In this document: piece after piece, positions 1 through 8,922 of the stretch | How positions within the stretch are numbered: position 1 is the stretch's first letter | Layout: the number at the start of each line of letters is the position of its first letter | Assembly (NCBI GenBank): GCA_050486445.1 | Contig: JBJHDH010000025.1 | Location: 1 to 49,314, forward strand | DNA: 49,314 bases | Source: Euryhalocaulis sp050486445 | GTDB taxonomy: Bacteria; Pseudomonadota; Alphaproteobacteria; Caulobacterales; Maricaulaceae | Reading direction: 5' to 3' | Position numbers and translations under genes: made by a program | The notes under the pieces: model-generated | Database searches by the model: none | What the model was told of the DNA's origin: nothing | The model's input: the letters and a program-made list of their open reading frames with translations, nothing else

Positions 1-127
1 AAAACCCTGGACTGGAATCGGGACGGAGACGTTCCGGCAAATCCACGCGCGGGGCGCTCAAAGGGGGCGCACCATACGTACCAGAACAGGAACACCCGCG
101 TTCCCCGCGGGCGCCCCGCTTCCCTCA
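1..127 (+). repeat. Left copy of a 127-bp inverted repeat
   Basis: The first 127 bases are the reverse complement of 49166-49292 with one mismatch (C at 106 against A at 49187). Identity stops at base 128. The repeat starts at the window edge, so it may extend further left. It contains no convincing gene. A short internal dyad (CCCGC/GCGGG) lies around 95-110. It could be a dispersed intergenic repeat, the edge of a larger mobile element, or a repeat at which an assembly broke. Confidence 0.9.
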
Positions 128-226
128 ATTTCCTATGATCCGGCGGCACAACCGCGCGGCGCCAATGACGCATGCCTGCGATTGAAGTGTGGCCACCGCT
201 TTCCACGCCCATTTTTTCCTTGATAT

Positions 227-248
227 AAAGTGCTTTGTAATGCAAAGT
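227..248. promoter_or_regulatory. Candidate operator/promoter with overlapping dyads
   Basis: Two overlapping palindromes lie 37-58 bases upstream of the membrane-protein start: AAAG-TG-CTTT (227-236) and CTTTG-TAATG-CAAAG (233-247). The surrounding sequence is notably A/T-rich. The downstream pair includes a winged-helix regulator, so autoregulation through this site is a reasonable inference. No regulator-site match could be tested. Confidence 0.45.
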
Positions 249-284
249 TATGCTTGCGCGGGTCAAATGCCGGAGGAATCGAAA

Positions 285-1160
285 ATGGCGGACACAGGAA
301 CGCTGGATCGGGACGTCGCCTGGCTGCGGCGAATGGCGCAGGCGGGGCGGCAGGGGCCGCCACTTGGCGGAGCGCTGCTGGCGGCCTTCGGCGGCTTTAT
401 CGGGCTCGGGTGCGCCGCTCTGTGGCTGAAGGATTCCGTCAGCCAGTATTTGCCGTTTACCGGAATGGAATTCGTTGCGGGCCTGCTCGTGTTCGCGGTG
501 ATCGCGAGCAGCGGGGACGTCTCTCCCCGGCGATTGCGGCGCGCATTGATCTGGAGTCTCGCGGCGGCAGCCGGGTTCTGGATCATGTATGGTTTTGGCG
601 TGCCACTGTTTCAGCAGCAGGCTTGGAATTCCGCGCCGATGTCCCTGAGAGGGATGATTTACGCCTATATCCCGTGGGCGCTGGTTCTGGCCGGGCTTGG
701 CGTAATCATCGCCACGATCCTGCGTCTGCGCCGGCGCCCCGCCGCGATTGCGCCGGGCAACGTCGTGGCCGGAGCGCTCTGGTCCGGCGGCATGCTGGCG
801 ATGGCGGCAATTATCGCGGCTTTTCTGATGCTGCACGCCACGCTTGGCGACAGGCTGCCGGCCGAGCTGACCGACCCCAGATACGGCCTGCCCGGCGCGG
901 CGTTGTTCAGCGTTATTCCGGTGATGTTCTGGGTGATCTGGGCGCTGGCCTGGTGGGTTTGGGGACTGACGGCTGGAAGATTCTGGGCGCTGTTCGTGGC
1001 GGCGGGGTCGGCGGCGGTCGCAATCTGGTATGCGCTCACGCTGGCGGTCTTCCCGACCTCGACTGCCGGCCTGCTGCTGCTGGCTTTCATTCCCGGGCTG
1101 GTGCTGATCCGCGAAGCGCGGAGGGACGATGACGCCCGCCCTGCTGGCGCAGTGGCATGA
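285..1160 (+). CDS. Multi-pass inner-membrane protein of unknown function
   Basis: A 291-residue protein with about eight hydrophobic segments across its length and a short N-terminal cytoplasmic-type stretch rich in Arg and Asp. The start at 285 is preferred over in-frame codons upstream (189, 240) because GGAGG sits 8 bases ahead of it. Its stop overlaps the start of a winged-helix regulator (ATGA at 1157-1160), so the two are translationally coupled. Pairs of a small membrane protein with a HTH_34-type regulator are common in Proteobacteria. I recognise no enzymatic motif and assign no function. The overlapping 300-residue ORF in another frame is a shadow. Confidence 0.8.
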   Translation: MADTGTLDRDVAWLRRMAQAGRQGPPLGGALLAAFGGFIGLGCAALWLKDSVSQYLPFTGMEFVAGLLVFAVIASSGDVSPRRLRRALIWSLAAAAGFWIMYGFGVPLFQQQAWNSAPMSLRGMIYAYIPWALVLAGLGVIIATILRLRRRPAAIAPGNVVAGALWSGGMLAMAAIIAAFLMLHATLGDRLPAELTDPRYGLPGAALFSVIPVMFWVIWALAWWVWGLTAGRFWALFVAAGSAAVAIWYALTLAVFPTSTAGLLLLAFIPGLVLIREARRDDDARPAGAVA

Positions 1161-1471
1161 GCGCGGAAGGATTCGACTTTACGGCGCTGGACGAGGTGAT
1201 CCATGTCCGCGCGCGCCTGGGCATTGTGGCCTATCTGGTCGGCGCCGGAACGGCGGACTTCAACACGCTAAAGCGCGAACTCGCCCTCAGCGACGGCAAT
1301 CTTTCCACCCATCTCTCAAAGCTCGAGGACGCGGGATATGTGACGATAAAACGCGCCATCGAAGGCAAGCGGACGCGCACCACCGCGGCGCTGACCAGAG
1401 CGGGGCGCAAAGCGCTCGACGCCTATGTGAATCAGGTATCGCGTCTGGCGACGCTGAAGTCAGCGAAATGA
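1157..1471 (+). CDS. Winged-helix transcriptional regulator (HTH_34/MarR-like)
   Basis: A 104-residue single-domain protein. Residues about 20-95 fit a winged helix: a recognition-helix region (LSDGNLSTHLSKLEDAGYV) followed by a basic wing (IEGKRTRTTAALTRAGRKAL). This is the pattern of the PF13601 'winged helix DNA-binding' family, often encoded beside membrane proteins. It overlaps the upstream membrane gene by ATGA and probably represses their shared promoter, which carries overlapping dyads at 227-248. Regulation of the partner gene is inferred; the fold assignment is fairly secure. Confidence 0.85.
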   Translation: MSAEGFDFTALDEVIHVRARLGIVAYLVGAGTADFNTLKRELALSDGNLSTHLSKLEDAGYVTIKRAIEGKRTRTTAALTRAGRKALDAYVNQVSRLATLKSAK

Positions 1472-1489
1472 CGCTCAGCGCGCCAGAGC

Positions 1490-2368
1490 CTACCGCGTCG
1501 GGATCGGGGTTTCGCCGCGATAGTCGTAGAAGCCCCGGCTTGCCTTGCGGCCCAGCCATCCGGCCTCGACATATTTCACCAGCAGCGGGCAGGGCCGGTA
1601 TTTGGTGTCGGCCAGCTCCTCGTGCAGCACACGCATCACCGCCAGACAGGTATCGAGCCCGACAAAGTCCGCCAGCTCCAGCGGCCCCATCGGGTGATTG
1701 GCGCCCAGCCGCATGGCGCGGTCGATGGAGTCCACCGTGCCCACGCCCTCATGCAGCGCATAGACCGCCTCGTTAATCATCGGCATCAGGATGCGGTTGA
1801 CGATAAAGGCCGGAAAATCCTCGGCCGTGGCGTGTTCCTTCTCCAGCCGCTCCACCAGTTCGATGGCGGTCCGATAGGTCTCGTCGCTGGTCTGGATGCC
1901 GCGGATCAGCTCCACCAGCTTCATCACCGGCACGGGATTCATGAAATGCAGGCCGATGAATTTCTCCGGCCGGTCGGTCGCCGCCGCCAGCCGCGTCACC
2001 GACAGCGAAGACGTGTTGGTGGCCAGCAGCGCGCCCGGCTTCATCACGCTTTGCAGATCGGAAAAGATCGCGCGCTTGACCTGCTCGTCCTCGGTCACCG
2101 CCTCGATCACCAGATCGGCCTTGGCCAGATGGTCCAGCCCCACGGCGGCCTTCACCCGGCCCAGCGCCGCGTCGGCGTCGGCCTGGCTGATCGCGTCCTT
2201 GGCGACCTTGCGGCCCAGGCTCTGCTCCAGCATCTCCCTGCTGGCCGCCAGCCGCTCCTCCGAAACATCCGACAGCAGCACATGATATCCGGCCAGGGCG
2301 CAGACATGGGCGATTCCGGCGCCCATCTGGCCCGCGCCGACAATGCCGATGGTTTTGAGGTTGGCCAT
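1490..2368 (-). CDS. 3-hydroxyacyl-CoA (3-hydroxybutyryl-CoA) dehydrogenase
   Basis: A 292-residue NAD(P)-dependent dehydrogenase of the FadB/PaaH/Hbd family, interconverting 3-hydroxyacyl-CoA and 3-ketoacyl-CoA in fatty-acid, PHB or aromatic catabolism. The Rossmann motif GAGQMGAG lies at about residues 10-17. The catalytic signature GLHFMNPVPVMKLVE is at about 135-150, and the C-terminal helical domain has NRILMPMINEA and GANHPMGPLELADFVGLD. The usual family N-terminus (MANLKTIGIVGAG) starts at 2368; an in-frame ATG at 2386 would add six residues but has no ribosome-binding site. It is monocistronic and divergent from the CinA-type gene. Substrate chain length cannot be told. Confidence 0.93.
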   Translation of the reverse strand: MANLKTIGIVGAGQMGAGIAHVCALAGYHVLLSDVSEERLAASREMLEQSLGRKVAKDAISQADADAALGRVKAAVGLDHLAKADLVIEAVTEDEQVKRAIFSDLQSVMKPGALLATNTSSLSVTRLAAATDRPEKFIGLHFMNPVPVMKLVELIRGIQTSDETYRTAIELVERLEKEHATAEDFPAFIVNRILMPMINEAVYALHEGVGTVDSIDRAMRLGANHPMGPLELADFVGLDTCLAVMRVLHEELADTKYRPCPLLVKYVEAGWLGRKASRGFYDYRGETPIPTR

Positions 2369-2547
2369 GCCCGGGTCCGCTTCCATGCGCGAGGGGCACG
2401 CACTCTACCGCGCTGCGGCATAAGCACTAGCGGCCTGCTGCGGATGCGAACGCCACTGTGGCGCCCGCGCAACGCCACGCCCGCGGCCCCTTTCGCCACG
2501 GCCAATGCGGGGCGATGATCGCCGCGCGAATTAAAGAGAGGGACAGC

Positions 2548-3303
2548 ATGGCGGAGCATCCGGTCACGGCGGGCGTACTGCTGATCGGCGACGAATTGCT
2601 GTCCGGCCGCACCCAGGATGTGAACCTGAAAGCCATCGCCGATTTTCTCCAGCCGCTCGGCGTGCGGGTCGCGGAGGCGCGCATCGTTCCCGACATTCAG
2701 GACGAGATTGTCGCCGCCCTGAACGCGCTGCGCACCCGCTATGATTATGTGTTCACCACCGGCGGCATCGGCCCCACGCATGACGACATCACCGCCGATT
2801 GCGTCGCCGCCGCCTTCGGCGTCCCTATCAAGGAGCGCGCCGACGCGCTGGCGGTGATGCAGGCGCATTACGGCCGCGCGCTGGACCGGGACGAAGATAC
2901 GAACCGCCGCCGCATGGCGCGCATCCCCGGTGATGCGCGGCTTATCGTCAACGCCGCCACCGGCGCGCCGGGCTTCCAGATCGAAAACGTGTTCGTGCTG
3001 GCCGGCGTGCCGAAAATCATGCGCGCGATGCTGGAAGATGTGGCGCATCACATTAAAGGCGGCGCCGTTGTGCATTCCATCACGGTCGGCGCGCCGGACA
3101 TGCGCGAAAGCGATCTCGCCGAAGGCATGGAGCGTGTGCAGCGCGAATGCGGCGTGCAGATCGGCTCCTATCCGTATTTCAACGAGACCGCGCGCGGCGT
3201 GAACATCGTGGCGCGCAGCGCGGACCCCGATGCCCTCGCCCGCGCGGCGGCGGCGCTGGAAGACCTCGTCCGCGCCGCCGGCGGAACCCCCGCGCGGGGG
3301 TGA
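2548..3303 (+). CDS. CinA-type competence/damage-inducible protein, molybdopterin-binding-like domain
   Basis: A 251-residue protein with the MoCF-like fold of the CinA N-terminal domain: GDELLSGRTQDVN near the start and TTGGIGPTHDDIT at about residues 70-82. It lacks the C-terminal nicotinamide-nucleotide amidohydrolase domain of full CinA, as is usual for the short alphaproteobacterial form. The start at 2548 follows GAGAGGG; upstream in-frame starts (2458, 2515) lack a site and extend into atypical sequence. It converges on the NlpC/P60 gene with a 3-base gap. Biochemical role is uncertain; related proteins have been linked to ADP-ribose or nucleotide pyrophosphatase activity. Confidence 0.9.
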   Translation: MAEHPVTAGVLLIGDELLSGRTQDVNLKAIADFLQPLGVRVAEARIVPDIQDEIVAALNALRTRYDYVFTTGGIGPTHDDITADCVAAAFGVPIKERADALAVMQAHYGRALDRDEDTNRRRMARIPGDARLIVNAATGAPGFQIENVFVLAGVPKIMRAMLEDVAHHIKGGAVVHSITVGAPDMRESDLAEGMERVQRECGVQIGSYPYFNETARGVNIVARSADPDALARAAAALEDLVRAAGGTPARG

Positions 3304-3306
3304 GAA

Positions 3307-4161
3307 TCACCCCAGGCGCCGCACGCTGCTGATCTGTGTCCCGTCCATGCCGATGCGGTCGCGCGCCTTGGCCAGCGGCTCGATGGCGACTTCCATATGA
3401 TAGGCGTTGGCGTGGATCAGGCGTTCGCTGTCCAGCATGATGCCGACATGGCCGCGCCAGAAGACCAGGTCGCCGCGCTGCAGGCCGGAACCGTCGCCGC
3501 CGAAATCCACCGGCGCGCCCAGCGCCGCCTCCTGCTGGTCGGTGTCGCGCGGCGCCGCGACGCCGCAGGCGGCCAGCGCCATCTGCACAAGGCCGGAACA
3601 GTCGAGCCCCAGACTCTCCTTGCCGCCCCAGAGATAGGGCGCGCCATAAAACCGCTCGGCTGCCCCGGCATGGTCCGTGGGCCACAGCGCGTCCAGCGGC
3701 GCCGTCCATATTTCGTGCAGCCATCCCGCGCCGGGCGCGCGCAGATAGCGGCCTTCGCGCTCCACGATGGCGAGGCGGCAATTCATGCTCAGCAGCGCGG
3801 CCGGCGCCGATTTCAGGTCGGGTTCGGAAAAGGCGAAGGCGCGCAGCGCCGTCACCCGGTGCGTCGGCGCCACGCCTCCCTGCGAGAGCTGATCTGCGCG
3901 CACATAGCCGACATAGGAATCCGTCTGGCTCTGGCCCCAGGCCCAGCCATTGGCGATCTCATAGACATCGAATCCGTCGCCGAACAGCAACTGGTCGTCC
4001 ATCCCGGCCGCGCTGTCCGGCGCGCGGCGGATCGGCGCCGCCGGCGCGGCGCAGCTATGGCGTTCCGGCTCGGCATAGCGCGCCGCTTCCACATGGCCGC
4101 GCAGATGCGCCGCCGCCAGGTCCGGCCGCGCCGGCGTTGCTCTGGGGTCGCGCGCGCTCAT
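3307..4161 (-). CDS. NlpC/P60 family peptidoglycan endopeptidase with SH3-like N-terminus
   Basis: A 284-residue protein. The C-terminal half carries the cysteine-peptidase triad: Cys in GLDCSGLVQMAL, His in FWRGHVGIML, and a third polar residue in LIHANAYHM. The central part (GDGFDVYEIANGWAWGQSQ and YVGYVRADQL) is typical of bacterial SH3 domains that bind cell wall. The start at 4161 overlaps the stop of the upstream aminopeptidase gene by ATGA, so the two form one transcript and are coupled; an in-frame ATG at 4215 would sit inside that gene. No signal peptide is evident, which is common for alphaproteobacterial members of this pair. The likely substrate is D-Glu-diaminopimelate bonds of peptidoglycan fragments. 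Confidence 0.92.
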   Translation of the reverse strand: MSARDPRATPARPDLAAAHLRGHVEAARYAEPERHSCAAPAAPIRRAPDSAAGMDDQLLFGDGFDVYEIANGWAWGQSQTDSYVGYVRADQLSQGGVAPTHRVTALRAFAFSEPDLKSAPAALLSMNCRLAIVEREGRYLRAPGAGWLHEIWTAPLDALWPTDHAGAAERFYGAPYLWGGKESLGLDCSGLVQMALAACGVAAPRDTDQQEAALGAPVDFGGDGSGLQRGDLVFWRGHVGIMLDSERLIHANAYHMEVAIEPLAKARDRIGMDGTQISSVRRLG

Positions 4162-5555
4162 GCTCCATCCTCCGCGCCGAACCGGCGCTTCAGCACATGA
4201 TAGGCGGCCAGGCACGCCTGCGCCTCGCCGCCCGCCGGCCTTCCGGGCCGCGCCGCCGGGTTCCAGGCGAAAATGTCAAAATGCGCCCACGGACCAGATG
4301 GCGCGAAGCGTTGCAGGAACAGCGCCGCGGCGATCGAACCGGCGAAACTGCCCGAGGGCGAATTGACCAGATCGGCGACGGGGCTTTTCAGCATGTCGTC
4401 ATAGCCGCGCCACAGCGGCATCCGCCAGACCGGGTCGTGCTGCGCCTTCGCGCCCGCCTCGATCTCGGCGGCCAGGGTCTCGTCGTCGGTGTAAAAGGGC
4501 GGAAGCTGCGGGCCCAGCGCCACGCGCGCCGCGCCGGTCAGCGTGGCGAAATCCAGCGTCAGCGCGGGATTATTCTCCGCCACGCGGGTCAGCGCATCGG
4601 CCAGCACCAGCCGCCCCTCGGCGTCGGTATTGTCGATCTCCACCGTCAGGCCCTTCCGGCTGTTCAGAATGTCACCGGGGCGGAAGGCGTTCCCGGAAAT
4701 CGCATTCTCCACCGCCGGAATGGCGACATGCAGGCGCACGGGCAGGCGCGCATCCATCACCAGCCGCGCCAGCGCCAGCGTCGCGGCGGCGCCGCCCATA
4801 TCCTTTTTCATCAGGCGCATCGGGCCGGAGGGCTTGATGTCCAGCCCGCCGGAATCGAAGCACACGCCCTTGCCGACCAGCGCCACGCGCGGCGCGTCCG
4901 CCGCGCCCCAGTCCAGCTCGATCAGGCGCGGCGCGCGGCTGGCGTCCGCGGCGCGGCCCACGGCGTGGACCAGCGGGAATCCGGCGGCCAGCTCGTCCCC
5001 GGCGGTGATGCGCAATTCGGCGCCGTACTGCGCGGCCAGCGCCCCGGCGGCCCCGGCCAGCTCCTCCGGCCCCATATCGCTGGCCGGCGTGTTCACCAGA
5101 TCGCGCGCCAGTGCGATGGACTCATACAGCCGCCGCACCTCGGCCGCGTCGGCGCCGGCGGGCAGGGCCAGACGTGGCGGTGTGCGCTTCGGCGCCTTGT
5201 AGCGGTCGAACACATAGGTCCCCAGCGCCCAGCAGAGCGCGATGCGGTCAGGCGAAAATTCCACGGGCGCCGATTCCAGCCGATAATCACCGGGCGGCAG
5301 ATGTTCGGCGGCGGCGGCGAAGCTCCAGGCGTCAGGGGTTTCGCCAAGGCCCAGCAGCGCGCAGTCCGCGCCGCCGTCCGGGCGCGGGGCGAGCAGCAGC
5401 CTTCCCGTCTCGGCCTTGAACCCGGCGGCGCCGGCCCAGGCGCGCAGGGTCTCCGGCTGTTCCATCAGCCAGCCATCCAGATGCGCTTTCGCCACCGCAT
5501 GGATGGGAACCGCGTTCGGGGCAGGTGTCTCTGGCAGGATGTCGCGCACGGTCAT
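4158..5555 (-). CDS. Leucyl aminopeptidase family protein (M17)
   Basis: A 465-residue cytoplasmic metallopeptidase of family M17. The metal- and catalysis-related blocks are present: GKGVCFDSGGLDIKPSG (Lys and Asp metal ligands), KKDMGGAA (Lys/Asp), and the signature NTDAEGRLVLADAL. GSFAGSIAAALFL lies in the C-terminal part. The start at 5555 follows an AAGGA site; upstream codons to 5609 are unlikely. It overlaps the NlpC/P60 gene downstream, an arrangement known in alphaproteobacteria and consistent with recycling of murein peptides. It is divergent from the TPR lipoprotein at 5685. Confidence 0.94.
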   Translation of the reverse strand: MTVRDILPETPAPNAVPIHAVAKAHLDGWLMEQPETLRAWAGAAGFKAETGRLLLAPRPDGGADCALLGLGETPDAWSFAAAAEHLPPGDYRLESAPVEFSPDRIALCWALGTYVFDRYKAPKRTPPRLALPAGADAAEVRRLYESIALARDLVNTPASDMGPEELAGAAGALAAQYGAELRITAGDELAAGFPLVHAVGRAADASRAPRLIELDWGAADAPRVALVGKGVCFDSGGLDIKPSGPMRLMKKDMGGAAATLALARLVMDARLPVRLHVAIPAVENAISGNAFRPGDILNSRKGLTVEIDNTDAEGRLVLADALTRVAENNPALTLDFATLTGAARVALGPQLPPFYTDDETLAAEIEAGAKAQHDPVWRMPLWRGYDDMLKSPVADLVNSPSGSFAGSIAAALFLQRFAPSGPWAHFDIFAWNPAARPGRPAGGEAQACLAAYHVLKRRFGAEDGA

Positions 5556-5684
5556 GGAAGTTCCTTGATGCAGCCTTCTGATGCAGACTTGATGTGGCGC
5601 GCGGACCACGCCGGGTCCAAAGCATTAACGCATTCTTGACGCGCAGGCATGAGCATCGCCCGCGAACCGCTTCAGGCATGGACC

Positions 5685-6461
5685 ATGATTCGCCCGGCTT
5701 CCATCCTTTCCGCCATCGCCGCCGCGCTGCTTGTTTCGGGCTGCGCGACCACCAGTTCCCCGTCTCCGGCGCCCGCCGCCGCCGCGCCGCCGAATATGGC
5801 CGAACAGCGCGCCGCCAGCGCGCAACTGGAGCCAATGGCCCGCGCCGCCTTCTGGAGCGCGGAATATGAGCGTAACCCGGCTGATCCGCAGGCGGCGCTG
5901 GAATTCGCCCGCTCGCTGCGAATGATCGGCAGCGCCGACCGCGCCGCGATGGTGGCGTCCCAGGCGCTGGCGCAGCGTCCGAACGATATCGACCTGCTGC
6001 TGGTCCTGGCTTCGGCCCGGCTGGATGAAGGCCGTCCGCCCGCCGCCATCGAGCCGCTGGAGCGCGCCATCGCCACTGCGCCATCTGACTGGCGGCCTTA
6101 TTCGCTGCTCGGCGTCATGCTCGACCAGATGGCCCGGCATGAAGAGGCGCGCGGCCGTTACCGGCAGGCGCTGGAAATTGCGCCCGGCAATCCGGCGGTG
6201 CTGACCAATCTTGGCATGTCCTACGCCATCACGGGTGATGCAGAGACCGCCGAGCGCCTGCTGCGCGAAGCGATGGCCCAGCCGGGCGCGGGGCCGCAGG
6301 CGCGGCAGAATCTGGCGCTGGTCATCGCCTATCAGGGCCGCTTCGACGAGGCGGAACAGCTTGCGCTGGTCGATCTGCCGGTAGGGGTGGCGCGCAATAA
6401 TATCGACTATGCCCGCGCCGTGCTGACCCAGAACCGGCGCTGGGACGACCTCCGCCGCTAA
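5685..6461 (+). CDS. TadD-like tetratricopeptide-repeat lipoprotein
   Basis: A 258-residue protein with a lipoprotein signal (hydrophobic run, lipobox LVSGC near residue 17), an Ala/Pro-rich linker, and four to five TPR units over about residues 50-230 (for example PYSLLGVMLDQMARHEEARG and VLTNLGMSYAITGDAETAE). The end NNIDYARAVLTQNRRWDDL resembles the conserved C-terminus of TadD, the pilotin-like lipoprotein of Tad pilus machines. No other Tad gene is adjacent; TadE-like genes are about 41 kb away. The ribosome-binding site is weak, and an upstream ATG at 5649 is possible but would spoil the signal peptide. The downstream dehydrogenase begins 126 bases later. Confidence 0.82.
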   Translation: MIRPASILSAIAAALLVSGCATTSSPSPAPAAAAPPNMAEQRAASAQLEPMARAAFWSAEYERNPADPQAALEFARSLRMIGSADRAAMVASQALAQRPNDIDLLLVLASARLDEGRPPAAIEPLERAIATAPSDWRPYSLLGVMLDQMARHEEARGRYRQALEIAPGNPAVLTNLGMSYAITGDAETAERLLREAMAQPGAGPQARQNLALVIAYQGRFDEAEQLALVDLPVGVARNNIDYARAVLTQNRRWDDLRR

Positions 6462-6508
6462 ACGCCGGACAGGCTCCAGAGCCGCCTTTTCCAGATCATG
6501 CCCTTGCG

Positions 6509-6559
6509 CCCCGGCGTTCCGGGGTGGAAGCTGTGCTGAAATCCGGCCCAAGAGCCGGA
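6509..6559 (+). promoter_or_regulatory. Two small hairpins in the leader of the dehydrogenase operon
   Basis: CCCCGG-4-CCGGGG (6509-6524) and TCCGGC-6-GCCGGA (6542-6559) lie between the TPR lipoprotein and the first dehydrogenase. Neither is followed by a T-run, so they look more like leader structure than a terminator. No promoter hexamers stand out. Confidence 0.3.
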
Positions 6560-6587
6560 ACTGCGGGGTTTTCTGGGGAGGATGCCG

Positions 6588-8873
6588 ATGATGACCGGGC
6601 GCGGCCGGGGTGTTTCCGGCGTTTCCATTTCTGGCGGTGTGGTGCAGGGCAGTCTGGCGGGCGCGCTCGCGTTCGCCGCCTTGCTGGCGCTGTCGGCCTG
6701 CGGCGACGGAAGCCAGACCACCATTCAGAGTGACGCCCAGCCCGATGTCCAGACTGGCGCGCCGGCGGCGCGCGCCGCGCTCGCGGCGGTGGATCATGAC
6801 CGGCTGCTGGCCATCGACACAGAGCCGGGCCAGTGGCTCACCACCGGGCGCGGCTATGAGGAACAGCATTACAGCCCGCTCGACCGGATCAACACAGAGA
6901 ATGTCGCCGATCTTGGCCTGGACTGGTTCGCCGATTTCGACACCAACCAGAATCAGGAGGCGACGCCGCTCTATATCGACGGCAAGATTTACGTCACCAC
7001 GGCCTGGTCGAAAGTCTATGCCTATGACGCCCGCACCGGCGAAACGCTGTGGCATTACGATCCGAAAGTGCCCGGCGAATGGCAGCAGAACGCCTGCTGC
7101 GGCGTGGTCAATCGCGGCGCCGCGGCATGGAACGGCAAAATCTATGTCGGCGCGCTGGATGGCCGCCTGATCGCGCTGGACGCCGGGACTGGCGAGGAAG
7201 TCTGGTCGACCCGCACATTCGATCACACCGATCTGCCGCGCAATCGCTACGCCATCACCGGCGCGCCGCGCGTGGTGAAGGGCAAGGTGCTGATCGGCAA
7301 TGGCGGCGCCGAGTTCGGCGTGCGTGGCTTCGTCGCGGCCTATGACGCCGAGACGGGCGAGGAGGCGTGGCGTTTCTGGACCGTGCCGGGCAATCCCGCG
7401 GACGGTTTCGAAAACGAAATTATGGAAATGGCCGCCGAAACCTGGAACGGCGAGTGGTGGCGATATGGCGGCGGCGGCACGGTGTGGGATGGCATGGCCT
7501 ACGACCCGGAGTCCGATCTCGTATTCATCGGCACGGGCAACGGCAGCCCGTGGAACGCCGAAATCCGCAGCCCCGGCGGCGGTGATAATTTGTTTCTCGC
7601 CTCCATCCTCGCGCTCGATCCCGATACCGGCGAATATGTCTGGCACTATCAGACCGCGCCCGGCGAGACATGGGACTACACCGCCACCGCGCCGCTGATC
7701 GTGGCGACGCTGGAGATCGGCGGCGAGGACCGCCGCGTGGTGATGCAGACGCCCAAGAACGGCTATTTCTATGTGCTGGACGTCTATACGGGCGAGCTGA
7801 TCTCGGCAGAGCCGATTGTGCCGGTGAACTGGTCGCTGGGCATCGACGAAGCCGGCGCGCCGATCCAGAATCCCGAAACCCGCTTCGACCGGCACGGCGG
7901 CGCCGCATGGGTCACGCCCGGCCCGGCGGGCGGCCATAGCTGGCACCCGATGGCCTATAGCCCGCGCACCGGCCTCGTCTATATCCCGGCGCGTTACACG
8001 ACTTACGCCTTCCAGACCGATGAGAATTTTGAATTCCGCTCCGTGGGCACCAATTGGGGTATCGACCCCGTGGCGGCCACTGCGAACGCCGGGCCGATGC
8101 CGGACGAGCTGCGCCACGAATTCGGCGGCTCGGTTCTCGCATGGGATCCGGTGCGGCAGGAAAAAGTGTGGGAATTCCCGCACCGGCACGAAGGCCCCAA
8201 TGGCGGCATTCTCGTCACCGCCGGCGATGTCGTGTTCCAGGGCAATCTGCGCGACCAGTTCGCGGCCTATCACGCCGTAACGGGCGAACAGCTCTGGACC
8301 TTCGATACGCAGACCGGCGCGATGGCCGCGCCCATCGCCTACGAGCTGGATGGCGAGCAATATATCGCCGTGGTCCCCGGCCGCGCCGCCCAGCATTATT
8401 ACGCGCCGAATTATTCGCGCCTGCTGGTGTTCCGGCTGGGCGGAACAGCGGTTCTGCCAGAGCCGGTGGAATACACGCCGCCGCCCATCGCTCCCCCGGC
8501 CCGCACCGCCTCGGCCGATATCGAGGCGCATGGCGAGCGGCTCTACCAGAATTTCTGCGCCGTCTGTCATGGCGATTCCGGCGCCGCGCGCTCCACCTTC
8601 CCCGATCTGCGGCGCAGCGCGCGCCTGAACAGTCAGGATGCGTTCGACGCCGTGGTGCTGCACGGCGCGCTCAGCGAAAACGGCATGGCCGGGTTCGCCG
8701 CTGATCTGGGCGAGGTGGATTCGCAGGCGCTGCGCGCCTATAGCGTGGCGCAGGCGCATGAGGCGCTGGCGCGGGGGCCGCAGGGCCCGTCCGCCGCTCC
8801 GCCACAGGCCGCCGCCGCCGCGACAGACAGTGAAGATATGGAATCGCCGGAAGACGGCGATCATCATCAATAG
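6588..8873 (+). CDS. PQQ-dependent quinohemoprotein alcohol dehydrogenase, lipoprotein (ADH-1)
   Basis: About 761 residues. A lipoprotein signal (ALLALSACGDG, Cys near 38, Gly at +2) is followed by an eight-bladed propeller and a C-terminal cytochrome c. PQQ-site features: vicinal Cys170-Cys171 in NACCGVVNRG, Glu in GGAEFGVRG and Asn in GTGNGSPWN (metal ligands), and the catalytic Asp363 in WDYT. Haem motif CAVCH starts at 657, with the axial Met likely in NGMAGF near 700. The residue two after the catalytic Asp is Thr, not the Asp diagnostic of lanthanide enzymes, so a calcium enzyme is expected. The start at 6588 (or 6591) is spaced properly from GGGGAGG; ATG 6582 abuts it. It is first of four tandem paralogues and has a unique acidic/His C-terminal tail. 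Substrate unknown. Confidence 0.93.
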   Translation: MMTGRGRGVSGVSISGGVVQGSLAGALAFAALLALSACGDGSQTTIQSDAQPDVQTGAPAARAALAAVDHDRLLAIDTEPGQWLTTGRGYEEQHYSPLDRINTENVADLGLDWFADFDTNQNQEATPLYIDGKIYVTTAWSKVYAYDARTGETLWHYDPKVPGEWQQNACCGVVNRGAAAWNGKIYVGALDGRLIALDAGTGEEVWSTRTFDHTDLPRNRYAITGAPRVVKGKVLIGNGGAEFGVRGFVAAYDAETGEEAWRFWTVPGNPADGFENEIMEMAAETWNGEWWRYGGGGTVWDGMAYDPESDLVFIGTGNGSPWNAEIRSPGGGDNLFLASILALDPDTGEYVWHYQTAPGETWDYTATAPLIVATLEIGGEDRRVVMQTPKNGYFYVLDVYTGELISAEPIVPVNWSLGIDEAGAPIQNPETRFDRHGGAAWVTPGPAGGHSWHPMAYSPRTGLVYIPARYTTYAFQTDENFEFRSVGTNWGIDPVAATANAGPMPDELRHEFGGSVLAWDPVRQEKVWEFPHRHEGPNGGILVTAGDVVFQGNLRDQFAAYHAVTGEQLWTFDTQTGAMAAPIAYELDGEQYIAVVPGRAAQHYYAPNYSRLLVFRLGGTAVLPEPVEYTPPPIAPPARTASADIEAHGERLYQNFCAVCHGDSGAARSTFPDLRRSARLNSQDAFDAVVLHGALSENGMAGFAADLGEVDSQALRAYSVAQAHEALARGPQGPSAAPPQAAAAATDSEDMESPEDGDHHQ

Positions 8874-8922
8874 CAAGCTGAAACAGACCGGCGGGCTGAC
8901 AGGTTGCCCGGAGGAGAAGAAA

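Noticed and set aside
4137..5639. 500-residue plus-strand open frame opposite the M17 aminopeptidase
   Set aside because: Antisense shadow: the minus strand holds complete family motifs.
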